NCBI GenBank assembly: GCA_012036325.1
Contig: JAAUPC010000219.1
Span: forward strand, 1 to 6,129
Direction: 5' to 3'
DNA length: 6,129 nucleotides
DNA from: Paracoccaceae bacterium
GTDB taxonomy: Bacteria > Pseudomonadota > Alphaproteobacteria > Rhodobacterales > Rhodobacteraceae
Made by a program: the position numbers and the translations under genes
The notes under the pieces: model-generated
The model's input: only the letters and a program-made list of their open reading frames with translations
The model's database searches: none
What the model was told of the DNA's origin: nothing
Part shown: positions 1 through 5,934 of the stretch, piece after piece
Numbering within the stretch: position 1 is the stretch's first letter
How the letters are laid out: every line of letters starts with the position of its first letter

Positions 1-73
1 CGCGCCGCCCGGCCTCGACCGCGGCCATCATGCCGGCGGCCCCGGCCCCAAGGATGATTGCGTCCCATTGCAT
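1..73 (-). CDS. NAD(P)/FAD-dependent oxidoreductase, N-terminal fragment (BaiN/HI0933-like)
   Basis: Only the first 24 codons, read leftward from the ATG at 73-71, lie inside the window; the rest is beyond the left edge. The residues begin MQWDAIILGAGAAGMMAA. This is a first beta strand followed by the GxGxxG dinucleotide-binding turn (GAGAAG, residues 9-14) that binds the ADP part of FAD. Such an early Rossmann motif followed by GMMAA is typical of the HI0933/BaiN (YhiN) flavoprotein group. A purine-rich GGCAGGGGG just upstream can serve as the ribosome binding site. The fold is clear, but the exact family is a recognition from a short stretch, and other flavin oxidoreductases remain possible. 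Confidence 0.65.
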   Translation of the reverse strand, partial: MQWDAIILGAGAAGMMAAVEAGRR

Positions 74-133
74 GCCCCCTGCCTAACGGCGTGGCCCGCC
101 CCGGACAAGCGGTGAAAATTCGCGTCATCCCCC

Positions 134-162
134 TTGCACCCCCCGGGGGCCTTCGCTAAACA
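134..162 (+). promoter_or_regulatory. Putative sigma-70 type promoter of the tRNA-Gln gene
   Basis: TTGCAC (134-139) and TAAACA (157-162) are separated by exactly 17 bp and resemble the -35 and -10 hexamers. Transcription would start around 168-170, a few bases before the tRNA 5' end at 175. The spacer contains a palindromic C5G5 run (140-149). The start region is GC-rich, as in stable-RNA promoters under stringent control. This is an inference from spacing and hexamer resemblance only. Confidence 0.45.
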
Positions 163-174
163 CCGCCGCACGGT

Positions 175-249
175 TGGGGCGTCGCCAAGTGGTAAGGCAT
201 CGGTTTTTGGTACCGACATACCTAGGTTCGAATCCTAGCGCCCCAGCCA
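175..249 (+). tRNA. tRNA-Gln (anticodon UUG)
   Basis: A full cloverleaf can be drawn. The acceptor arms are TGGGGCG (175-181) and CGCCCCA (239-245), followed by discriminator G246 and an encoded CCA (247-249). The D stem is GCC/GGC, and the anticodon stem TCGGT/ACCGA encloses the loop TTTTGGT with anticodon TTG. The T arm is CTAGG-TTCGAAT-CCTAG. It decodes CAA (and CAG by wobble) as glutamine. The unusual first pair starting with U (T in the DNA) is characteristic of bacterial tRNA-Gln and is an identity element for glutaminyl or glutamate-type charging. No terminator is visible before the lipoprotein gene 42 nt downstream, so read-through into that gene is possible. Confidence 0.97.
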
Positions 250-291
250 ACCTTCCCCCACATTCCGCGTGTGACAGAAAGGTCCAGTGAC

Positions 292-741
292 GTGAGCCAC
301 CGCCCCCTTGCCGCCGCCGCCCTGCTTTTCCTGACCGCTTGCGGCGCGGATACGACCAGCATGCAGTTTTACCCGCTGGAGGGCGAGATTTCGCGTGCCG
401 ATCCGACCCTGGTGATCGAGGCGAAGGCGAGCAACGTCAAGGGCACCTCAGGCCCCCTGACCTTCCGCCTGCCCGAGCGTGGGCGCTGTGAGGGGACGTG
501 GTCCTCGCTGACCCCAAAGACCGTGTCGCGAAGCCAGGGCCTGTCCTTGACCTGGAAGAAAACCGGGGGGGAACTGGGGGCCGAAAGTGAAACCGTCGCG
601 GGCGTGAATGATGGCGAGATTTACGCCGTCTGCGCCGATGGCACCCGAGTGCAGGGCACCTTCATCATCGGCTCAGGCACCGCCAGCGGCACCGGCCGCG
701 CGACCGATACCAATGGGAATGTCTACAAGCTCTTGTTCTGA
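292..741 (+). CDS. Small lipoprotein of unknown function
   Basis: This is a 149-residue protein starting at GTG 292. I prefer this start over GTG 271 because AGAAAGG (275-281) lies about 10 nt upstream and the result is a compact lipoprotein signal peptide. Residues 1-16 contain a hydrophobic AAAALLFL core and end in a lipobox, LTAC, with Cys17 as the predicted lipidation site. The next residue is Gly, not Asp, which fits outer-membrane sorting. The mature part is Gly/Thr/Ser-rich and looks beta-rich. Cys66 (RGRCEGTW) and Cys114 (YAVCADGT) could form a disulfide in the periplasm. I do not recognise a named family. The last 41 residues (E109-F149) are duplicated as a broken copy at 2853-2978. 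The gene stands alone, 42 nt after the tRNA, with no partner on the same strand. The coding call is firm; the function is unknown. Confidence 0.8.
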   Translation: MSHRPLAAAALLFLTACGADTTSMQFYPLEGEISRADPTLVIEAKASNVKGTSGPLTFRLPERGRCEGTWSSLTPKTVSRSQGLSLTWKKTGGELGAESETVAGVNDGEIYAVCADGTRVQGTFIIGSGTASGTGRATDTNGNVYKLLF

Positions 742-763
742 AGACGAGGGTCGGCGGCCGAAG

Positions 764-790
764 TGCCCCGGAAAGTGCCCCACCGGGGCA
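764..790. repeat. GC-rich inverted repeat (possible hairpin) after the lipoprotein gene
   Basis: TGCCCCGG (764-771) and CCGGGGCA (783-790) are perfect 8-bp inverted repeats around an 11-nt loop. The loop holds a second TGCCCC that can pair with the same right arm, so two alternative stems are possible. It lies 22 bp after the lipoprotein stop codon and could slow or end transcription. No T-run follows on either strand, so it is not a classical intrinsic terminator. Confidence 0.4.
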
Positions 791-860
791 AGGTTCGCAC
801 GCACCAACCAATCCGCTTTCCCGCGCTGGACTGCGAAATCACGACGGCAGCCGAGATTGA

Positions 861-955
861 AACGTGGCAGGCGCTCTTAGGTTGCGCCCGTATCACCCGC
901 CCAAGGGCACTAACCCTCTGCCCAGAAACTGAACGAGAACCGACCGCGCAAGAAG
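861..955 (+). pseudogene. Possible decayed IS30-type transposase C-terminal fragment
   Basis: Two short motifs on the plus strand, in different frames, occur in the order seen near the C-terminus of IS30-type transposases. One frame reads YHPPKGTN (891-914), resembling the R-Y/W-x-P-K-G-T-D/N segment. About 14 nt later another frame reads LNENRPRKK (929-955), resembling LNxRPRKxLxxxTP. In intact family members roughly 15-20 residues separate the two, so an internal deletion plus a frameshift would be needed. Upstream, GCAGGCGCTCTTAGG (867-881) could be a decayed form of the preceding NGRLR segment. No start codon, catalytic DDE residues or terminal inverted repeats are visible. This is pattern recall rather than an alignment, and it could be chance. 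The whole 303-bp stretch between the lipoprotein stop (741) and the CAP gene (1045) holds no convincing intact gene. Confidence 0.28.
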
Positions 956-1044
956 GCGCTGCAAACGACCAACTGTATTGGCGTCCATGCCCGCCATCAG
1001 ATGGAGCGCGCAAACGGCGGATTTCACGACAGGATTTTGGCCGT

Positions 1045-1539
1045 TCAGTTTTCGGCGCCAAGGACCAGCACCCAGCGCAACTGACCACCGCTGCCCGACC
1101 TGGCAAGGCCGAAATCTTCAAAGTCTGGGTCAATGTTGTTGGCGTGGTGTCCGGGCGAGTTGGTCCAAGAGGTCATCGCAGCCTGCATGCTTTGCTGGCC
1201 TTGGGCGATGTTCTCACCAATGGTCGTCCAATTGTACCCTGCTGCCTTCGCCCGGTCCCATACTTCGGACCCATTCGACCCCGTGTGATCAAAGAAATTA
1301 TTCGCCAACATGTCATTCGCATGCGACTGCGCGGCTACGCCAAGACGAGAATCGTAAGTCAATGGGGCCCGGTTATTGTCTGCGCGGACGCCGTTCAGAA
1401 GACCCCCGAAAGTGTTGTTCTCGGCCGTGCTGGGAGGCGGCGGCAGCAGAATTGGGCCGGTGCCAGAGGAGGATCCGCTCGACCCCCCGCCACAGGCAGG
1501 CAAAATCACAAGTGCGGCAATGGCAAGGAAAACTCGCAT
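1045..1539 (-). CDS. CAP (SCP/PR-1) domain lipoprotein, YkwD-like
   Basis: This is a 164-residue protein read leftward from ATG 1539-1537, with a strong AAGGAG ribosome site 6-7 nt upstream. Residues 1-15 form a lipoprotein signal peptide with lipobox LPAC and Cys16 as the lipid anchor. A flexible linker follows: GGGSSGSSSG, then a run of prolines at 33-36. The bacterial CAP domain fills about 43-162. Its characteristic residues are present: His73 (SHANDM), FFDH (82-85), the GEN motif with Glu109, W125, SPGHHANNI with His131, and the closing RWVLVLGA strand. His73, Glu109 and His131 correspond to the conserved cavity residues. CAP proteins are extracytoplasmic; bacterial ones have few assigned activities. 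The gene diverges from the SLAM-like barrel gene 66 bp away. Gly at +2 and the Gly/Ser linker suit an outer-membrane or surface lipoprotein, so it is a candidate client of that barrel protein (inference). Domain assignment is firm; role and surface location are not shown. Confidence 0.88.
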   Translation of the reverse strand: MRVFLAIAALVILPACGGGSSGSSSGTGPILLPPPPSTAENNTFGGLLNGVRADNNRAPLTYDSRLGVAAQSHANDMLANNFFDHTGSNGSEVWDRAKAAGYNWTTIGENIAQGQQSMQAAMTSWTNSPGHHANNIDPDFEDFGLARSGSGGQLRWVLVLGAEN

Positions 1540-1554
1540 AAATTCTCCTTTCAG

Positions 1555-1582
1555 TTGCGTTAACGATTCCAGATGTTATTGA
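1555..1582 (+). promoter_or_regulatory. Candidate extended -10 promoter for the SLAM-like gene
   Basis: The 66-bp gap between the divergent genes must hold both promoters. Reading rightward, TTGCGT (1555-1560) could be the -35. TG at 1574-1575 before TATTGA (1577-1582) could be an extended -10, with 16 bp between hexamers. The predicted transcript would start near 1589 and give a leader of about 17 nt. The palindrome CGTTAACG (1558-1565) overlaps this -35 and could be an operator shared by both genes. Hexamer matches are partial, so this is tentative. Confidence 0.27.
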
Positions 1583-1605
1583 AAGGTTATTCAGCGAAGG
1601 TCGGG

Positions 1606-2811
1606 ATGTCTACAGGATTTCGAAAGTGGCAAAGGACCTTGCGCACAGGAATCTGTGGCGTTTTGGCTGTGGTCTGGCTCGGGCTCGGGCCGCTTTGCGC
1701 GCAGGACAGCGCGTCAAGCCCAGACTACCAAAGGTTGTTTTCGATCGCTCTGATGCGGCTGGAGGAGGGCCGTCCTATGGCAGCGCAATGGTGGCTGCGG
1801 CGTGCCTTTCGACATGCAAAGACCGATGCCGAGCTTGCGGCGTTGCGCGAGGTCTTTCAATACACCAGGGACGCCAGCCCGCTGACATTGAACTTCGGGT
1901 TCAACCTGGCCCCTTCCAACAATGTCAATGACGGGACCACACAGGAATACTTGACGTTTGAAGGCATACTGACGCCGGACGGCCTTCCCCTGCGCTTTCC
2001 ATTGCCAGCCGACCGCCGCCCGTTGTCGGGCACCGAAGCGTCCGGTTACATCGACCTGGCTTACCGTTTGGCAAGCGGCCCAAGGCACCGGACAAGTCTC
2101 AGCCTGTATCTCTACGGGCGCACTTATCAATTGTCGTCGGAAGCGCGCGCAGCAGCCCCGGAGGCGTCAGGCAGCGACTACGCCTATGTCAACGGCGATC
2201 TTGCCCTGCGCCATCAGTGGCTGCTGCGGGATGGGCTTGGGCCAACATCCGTTTCGGTCAGTGTCGGGCGTGTGGAATCTGGCAGAGAGCCCTGGTACCG
2301 CTATAGCAAAGTCTCAGCCAGGCAAGACTTTCTTTTGCGGCGCGGCCAGCTGGGGCTTGGGGTCAGCTTTGAAGACCAGGTGAGCCAAAGCACGGCGCGC
2401 GCGGATGCCAAGGTGGTCGAAGCAAGCGCCGCCCTGGCCTTGAAGACGGCGCAAGGCGGCATTTGGCGCTTCACCCTGCAGGCGCGAGAAACCCGGTCGT
2501 TTCTTGACTCCGAAACCTTCCAAGAGGCCTATGCAAGCGCAAGCGTGACCCCCGCTTGGCGCGTCTTCGGGGCTCTCCCAACCGTGACCCTTGGTCTTGG
2601 AGCCAAAGATTTTGACAGTTTCGTCCTGGACCTAAAAGGGCAGCGCGATGACCGCATCGCCAGCTTGGGGCTGAGCCTGCGGCTCGACGGCGTCAACGTC
2701 ATGGGGTTTTCGCCGGTGTTCAATGTGGTTGGAACCCGCACCCGATCAAACATCGCGCAGTATGATACTAAGGCGGTCGAAGCCAGCTTGGGCCTTCATT
2801 CACAGTTCTAG
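1606..2811 (+). CDS. SLAM-like (DUF560) outer-membrane surface lipoprotein assembly modifier
   Basis: This is a 401-residue protein starting at ATG 1606, which has GAAGG (1596-1600) 5 nt upstream; an in-frame ATG at 1573 has no such site. Residues 1-32 form a Sec signal peptide (basic start, hydrophobic VLAVVWLGLGPL, cleavage after LCA). Residues 40-88 are helical and TPR-like. From about 92 to the end the chain alternates short beta strands and polar loops, ending in a terminal Phe (LGLHSQF), the usual signal for barrel insertion by BAM. Two motifs point to the SLAM/DUF560 group: FNLAPSNNVNDGT (99-111) at the start of the barrel, and the end segment GFSPVFNVVGTRTRSNI. SLAM proteins carry lipoproteins across the outer membrane to the cell surface. 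At 401 residues it is shorter than the Neisseria proteins, mainly because the TPR part is small. Its divergent neighbour encodes a lipoprotein that may be its client. An unrelated outer-membrane beta-barrel is the main alternative. Confidence 0.68.
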   Translation: MSTGFRKWQRTLRTGICGVLAVVWLGLGPLCAQDSASSPDYQRLFSIALMRLEEGRPMAAQWWLRRAFRHAKTDAELAALREVFQYTRDASPLTLNFGFNLAPSNNVNDGTTQEYLTFEGILTPDGLPLRFPLPADRRPLSGTEASGYIDLAYRLASGPRHRTSLSLYLYGRTYQLSSEARAAAPEASGSDYAYVNGDLALRHQWLLRDGLGPTSVSVSVGRVESGREPWYRYSKVSARQDFLLRRGQLGLGVSFEDQVSQSTARADAKVVEASAALALKTAQGGIWRFTLQARETRSFLDSETFQEAYASASVTPAWRVFGALPTVTLGLGAKDFDSFVLDLKGQRDDRIASLGLSLRLDGVNVMGFSPVFNVVGTRTRSNIAQYDTKAVEASLGLHSQF

Positions 2812-2818
2812 GCCTGGC

Positions 2819-2978
2819 ACCGAAAACGCCGCCGTCGCGAGGGTGAGGGATAGAGATCTACGCCCTCTGCGCCGATGGCACCCGGGTGCAGGGCACCTTA
2901 ATCATCGGCTCAAGCACCGCCAGCGGCACCAGCCGCGCGACCGACACCAATAGCAACCTCTACAAGCTGTTGTTCTGA
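2819..2978 (+). pseudogene. Broken duplicate of the 3' end of the lipoprotein gene at 292-741
   Basis: Positions 2853-2978 match 616-741 without gaps at 114 of 126 bases, including the TGA stop. The translated end keeps 35 of 41 residues (for example EIYALCADGTRVQGT and YKLLF). Weaker similarity continues upstream to about 2819 (accgaaaacgccgccgtcgcg against 575-600), interrupted by a 2-nt deletion. An in-frame TGA at 2844-2846 closes the reading frame, and no start or signal peptide precedes it. It is therefore a remnant, not a gene. It begins only a few bases after the stop codon of the SLAM-like gene (2811), so the two copies exactly bracket the CAP/SLAM block. Several differences are Gly-to-Ser changes; five codon differences are silent. 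Confidence 0.85.
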
Positions 2979-3017
2979 CCGGTGGCCTTTGCCGAGCCGC
3001 GCGCTATACCCATGTAA

Positions 3018-3956
3018 ATGAACGCACGCGTGAAACGGATTTTGGGCAAGGGCCTTGCGGGCCTGATGATACTGCTGGCCGGCCTTGCGGTCTTGCTTTA
3101 CACGCCCGACCGCCCGCGCGCGGCGCTGGAAGCGCTTTATCTGCGGGGGCCGGGCGATCAGGTCGATATCGCCGGTGTGCGCCTTCATCTGCGGGATGAG
3201 GGGCCACGGGATGGCCCGGCCATCGTCCTCCTTCATGGGGTCGGGTCCAGCCTGCACACCTTTGACGGCTGGGCCGAGGGGCTGGCCGCAACCCACCGCG
3301 TGATCCGCTATGACATGCCGGGCGCGGGTCTGTCCGGCCCCGATTCTGACCGGAATTACAGTGATGAACGGGGCGTCACGCAGCTTCTGGCTGTGCTGGA
3401 CCATCTGGGCATCAAGCGCGCGACCATCGGTGGCAACTCCATCGGCGGGCGGCTGGCCTGGCGCTTTGCCGCCGCACATCCTGACCGGATGGAGCGTCTG
3501 GTGCTGATCGCCCCCGATGGGTACGCGAGCCCCGGCTTTGACTATGGCAAGCCGCCCGCCGTGCCCTTTGTCCTTGAGGCGATGACATACGCCCTGCCGA
3601 AATGGGCGCTCAGGCCGAACATTGCCGCGGCCTACGCCGACCCCAGCCGCCTGAGCGATGCGGTGGTCGAACGCTACCACGCCCTGCTCCTGGCCCCGGG
3701 AAACCGGCAGGCGATGCTGGACCGGATGCGCCAGACCGTGCTGGTCCCGCCGGAACCCTATCTGCAAGGCATAAAGGTGCAGGTGCTGCTTTTGTGGGGT
3801 GAAAACGACGCGATGATCCCGGTGGCCAATGCACAAGACTACCTTGCCAACCTAGCCAATGCGCGGCTGGTCGTGCTGCCCAGCCTGGGCCATGTCCCGC
3901 AGGAAGAAGCGCCGGCCGTCAGTCTGCAGCCGGTGCTAGAGTTTCTGGGGCCTTAG
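3018..3956 (+). CDS. Membrane-anchored alpha/beta hydrolase
   Basis: This is a 312-residue protein of the alpha/beta hydrolase fold. A basic N-terminus and one hydrophobic segment (about residues 12-28) suggest an inner-membrane anchor or uncleaved signal, with the enzyme domain in the periplasm. The catalytic elements are in the usual order: LLHGVGSS (71-78) forms the oxyanion region, and the nucleophile elbow GNSIGG carries Ser141. Asp264 (GENDAMIP) and His292 (GHVPQEE) complete the triad. A cap region lies about 170-240. The substrate cannot be read from the sequence; esters or amides of small acyl compounds are typical of such enzymes. No Shine-Dalgarno sequence precedes ATG 3018. It is preceded directly by an ATG-TAA start-stop pair (3012-3017), so leaderless translation or a start at a later codon is possible. 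Its TAG overlaps the aroB stop codon on the other strand by two bases. Confidence 0.92.
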   Translation: MNARVKRILGKGLAGLMILLAGLAVLLYTPDRPRAALEALYLRGPGDQVDIAGVRLHLRDEGPRDGPAIVLLHGVGSSLHTFDGWAEGLAATHRVIRYDMPGAGLSGPDSDRNYSDERGVTQLLAVLDHLGIKRATIGGNSIGGRLAWRFAAAHPDRMERLVLIAPDGYASPGFDYGKPPAVPFVLEAMTYALPKWALRPNIAAAYADPSRLSDAVVERYHALLLAPGNRQAMLDRMRQTVLVPPEPYLQGIKVQVLLLWGENDAMIPVANAQDYLANLANARLVVLPSLGHVPQEEAPAVSLQPVLEFLGP

Positions 3957-5062
3957 CGCCCGCCCAGCGCGTCGCGCAACAGCTGCAGGACCGCATCGCC
4001 TGGCAGGTCTTCGGCCACGAAAGCAGCGCCGATCCCGCGCGCCAGGATAAAGCGCAAGCGCCCGTCGATCACCTTCTTGTCCTGCCCCATCAGGGTGACC
4101 AGCGCCTCGGCCCCCGGCAAATCGCCCGGGATATCAGCCAGGTCCACCTTCATGCCCATGCTGCGCAGATGGGCGCGCACGCGGCTGGGGTCTTCCTGAC
4201 TGCACAGGCCAAGGCGCGAGGAAAGCTCGAATGCCAGCGCGCAGCCAATGGCAACGCCTTCACCATGCAGCAGGCGGTCGGAATATCCCGTCGCCTTTTC
4301 AAGGGCATGGCAGAAGGTATGGCCTAGGTTCAGGAGCGCGCGTTCGCCTTCCTCCGTCTCATCGCGGCTGACGATCCCGGCCTTCATCTCAACCGACCGG
4401 GTCACCGCACGCAGCCGGGCAGCAGTGTCGCCATGGCGCAGTGCGGGGCCGTGGGTTTCCAGCCAGTCAAAAAAGGCGGCATCGCCCAGAAGCCCGTATT
4501 TCACCACCTCGCCATAGCCGGACAAAAGGTCACGGTCGGGCAGCGTGTCCAACGCGCCGATATCGGCCAGCACGAGGCTTGGCTGATGGAAGGCCCCGAC
4601 CAGGTTCTTGCCTTGCGCAGTGTTGATCCCGGTCTTGCCGCCGACGGAACTGTCGACCTGCGCCAAAAGCGTTGTCGGCAGCTGCACAAAGCGCACGCCG
4701 CGCCGCAGGATGGCGGCGGAAAACCCCACCAGATCGCCGATCACCCCGCCCCCAAGCGCCAACACGACATCCCGCCGCTCAACCTGCTCTTCAAGCAGCC
4801 ATTCGGTGCAGCGGGCAAGGTTGTGCCAGTTTTTCGTGCCTTCACCCGCAGGCAGGGCCAAAGACGAAGAGGCGATGCCCTCGGCCTGCAAAGCTGCCGT
4901 CAGGGCCGGTAGATGCGCGGCGGCCACGGTTTCATCGGTGACTATGGCCACCCGCTTGCGGCGCAAGATCGGGGCAATCTCGGCCCCGGCCCGCGCGATC
5001 AGGCCTTCGCCAATCCTGACTTCATAAGACCGGGTCCCAAGGTCGACCGCCACATGGTTCAT
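3953..5062 (-). CDS. aroB: 3-dehydroquinate synthase
   Basis: This is a full-length 369-residue AroB, the cytoplasmic enzyme that converts DAHP to 3-dehydroquinate in the second step of the shikimate pathway, using NAD and a divalent metal. The family signatures are intact. GEGTKN (73-78) and the NAD-binding GGGVIGDLVGF (104-114) come first, then LPTTLLAQVDSSVGGKTGIN (128-147). The metal ligands are Glu185 (GEVVKYG), His248 (NLGHTF) and His266 (HGEGVAIG). ATG 5062-5060 starts 3 nt after the aroK stop, and its AAGGA ribosome site lies inside the end of aroK, so the two are translationally coupled in one operon. The stop overlaps that of the convergent hydrolase gene, and no terminator lies between them. 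Identification is secure. Confidence 0.98.
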   Translation of the reverse strand: MNHVAVDLGTRSYEVRIGEGLIARAGAEIAPILRRKRVAIVTDETVAAAHLPALTAALQAEGIASSSLALPAGEGTKNWHNLARCTEWLLEEQVERRDVVLALGGGVIGDLVGFSAAILRRGVRFVQLPTTLLAQVDSSVGGKTGINTAQGKNLVGAFHQPSLVLADIGALDTLPDRDLLSGYGEVVKYGLLGDAAFFDWLETHGPALRHGDTAARLRAVTRSVEMKAGIVSRDETEEGERALLNLGHTFCHALEKATGYSDRLLHGEGVAIGCALAFELSSRLGLCSQEDPSRVRAHLRSMGMKVDLADIPGDLPGAEALVTLMGQDKKVIDGRLRFILARGIGAAFVAEDLPGDAVLQLLRDALGGR

Positions 5063-5065
5063 CGC

Positions 5066-5613
5066 TTATCCTTCCAGCACGTCCGGCCGGGTGCGCAGGG
5101 CTTCCCGCACCCGGATGGCCATGTCTTCCACCGACAATTCGGCAGCGCTGTCCACGGCCAGATCGGCCTCGGCATAGAAGGGTAGGCGCGCCTCGTAAAG
5201 CGCGCGCAGGGTTTCGCGCGGGTTTGGGGTGCGCAGAAGCGGGCGGGTGGTCTTGTGGCGGACACGTTGCCAGAGAAGATCAAGGTCGGCGCGCAGCCAG
5301 ACGGACACGCCCACCTCATGCACCAAGGCGCGATTCGCCGCCGAGAGGAAGGCCCCGCCTCCGGTGGAAAGGACGCAAGGCGTGCCCCGCAGCAGGCGGG
5401 CGATCACTTCGGTTCGCGGGCGCGAAAGAACGGCTCACCATCGCGTTCGAAGATTTCGGCAATGCTGCGATTGGCGGCCCGGGTGATTTCCTCATCGGAA
5501 TCGCGGAAGTCTACCCCCAGAAGCCGCGCAAGCGCGGTGCCGACGGCAGTCTTGCCCGCCCCCATCATTCCGACCATGACCACGGTCTTCGTCAACTGTG
5601 CCATTGCGTCCAT
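5066..5613 (-). pseudogene. aroK: Shikimate kinase, split by an apparent one-base deletion
   Basis: Shikimate kinase phosphorylates shikimate with ATP, the fifth step of the pathway. The gene reads leftward from ATG 5613 (or ATG 5604). The first part (69 codons, 5613-5404) has the P-loop GMMGAGKT (15-22), the shikimate-binding DSD and the FRARE arginine motif, then hits TGA. The second part (5407-5066, 113 codons from GTG) continues the same protein with STGGGAF, the lid RPLL, and the C-terminal helix ending DVLEG. Adding one base near 5412-5413 would restore a continuous protein of ordinary length (about 180 residues), reading GAA-xCC-GAA-GTG-ATC. The two frames overlap as GTGA, so coupled re-initiation could in principle make two halves. 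Coding content is otherwise undamaged, so a sequencing or assembly error, or a very recent mutation, is most likely. It lies 3 nt before aroB in the same operon. Confidence 0.9.
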
Positions 5614-5716
5614 CTGTCCGGGCCCGCATGACCTTGCCGACCTTGCGGGAAATATTCCCCCTGAATGGCGTGAAGTCTTGCGGAATGCTATATAGATTGT
5701 GCATCACACCCGCTCT

Positions 5717-5735
5717 GGGCGCGCAATCCGCGCCC
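5717..5735. repeat. GC-rich hairpin between aroK and the small membrane-protein gene
   Basis: GGGCGCG (5717-5723) and CGCGCCC (5729-5735) are perfect 7-bp inverted repeats around the loop CAATC. It lies in the 186-bp gap (5614-5799) between divergent genes, near an AT-rich TATATAGAT patch (5689-5697) that could hold a -10 element for either direction. No T-run follows, so a regulatory role (operator or leader stem) is as likely as termination. I see no convincing -35/-10 pair here. Confidence 0.35.
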
Positions 5736-5799
5736 GGTGCGGCAAGAAAAGTCGGGCGGATCAAGCTGCCCCACGCTAAAGTCGAGGAAGGGCAACGCC

Positions 5800-5934
5800 A
5801 TGGGTCGGGTCATCAAAGCACTGGTTTTGCTGGTGATAATCGGGGGCATCGGCTTGGCTGGCTATGCGTATCTTGGCGATCTTTCACCCATCCAGGGTGA
5901 GGTGACAAAGCCAGTGGTGTTGAATGCGGATTAA
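5800..5934 (+). CDS. Small single-pass membrane protein of unknown function
   Basis: This is a 44-residue protein starting at ATG 5800, with a strong ribosome site GAGGAAGGG (5783-5791) about 8 nt upstream. An in-frame ATG at 5737 lacks one. A basic start (MGRVIK) is followed by one hydrophobic helix, about residues 6-26 (LVLLVIIGGIGLAGYAYLG), and a short tail LSPIQGEVTKPVVLNAD. This predicts an inner-membrane anchor with the tail in the periplasm. I know no function for it. Its 3' end overlaps by 11 nt the start of the next gene, which encodes a secreted protein. Tight overlap suggests coupled translation and a shared role. It diverges from aroK. Confidence 0.78.
   Translation: MGRVIKALVLLVIIGGIGLAGYAYLGDLSPIQGEVTKPVVLNAD

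Noticed and set aside
28..219. 63-codon minus-strand frame across the oxidoreductase start and the tRNA
   Set aside because: It overlaps the tRNA-Gln gene and the better-supported oxidoreductase start; its composition is not protein-like.
228..249. tRNA 3' end as an attachment site for an integrated element
   Set aside because: I found no second copy of the tRNA 3' segment elsewhere in the window, and no integrase gene. The visible direct repeat involves the lipoprotein gene instead.
764..790. Intrinsic terminator for the lipoprotein gene
   Set aside because: The stem is good, but no T-run follows on either strand, so I list it only as an inverted repeat.
763..1563. Open frame of 266 codons on the plus strand
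   Set aside because: Most of it lies antisense to the CAP lipoprotein gene, which has a lipobox, a strong ribosome site and conserved motifs. The plus-strand product shows no family features.
2910..3836. Long open frame (308 codons) on the minus strand
   Set aside because: It lies opposite the alpha/beta hydrolase, which has a complete catalytic triad. The minus-strand product is His/Gly/Arg/Gln-rich without recognisable motifs, typical of a shadow frame in GC-rich DNA.
4433..4912. 159-codon plus-strand frame
   Set aside because: It is antisense to the core of aroB, whose motifs are fully conserved; it is a shadow frame.
5224..5695. Plus-strand frames of 135-146 codons opposite aroK
   Set aside because: They are antisense to both halves of shikimate kinase and have no motifs of their own.
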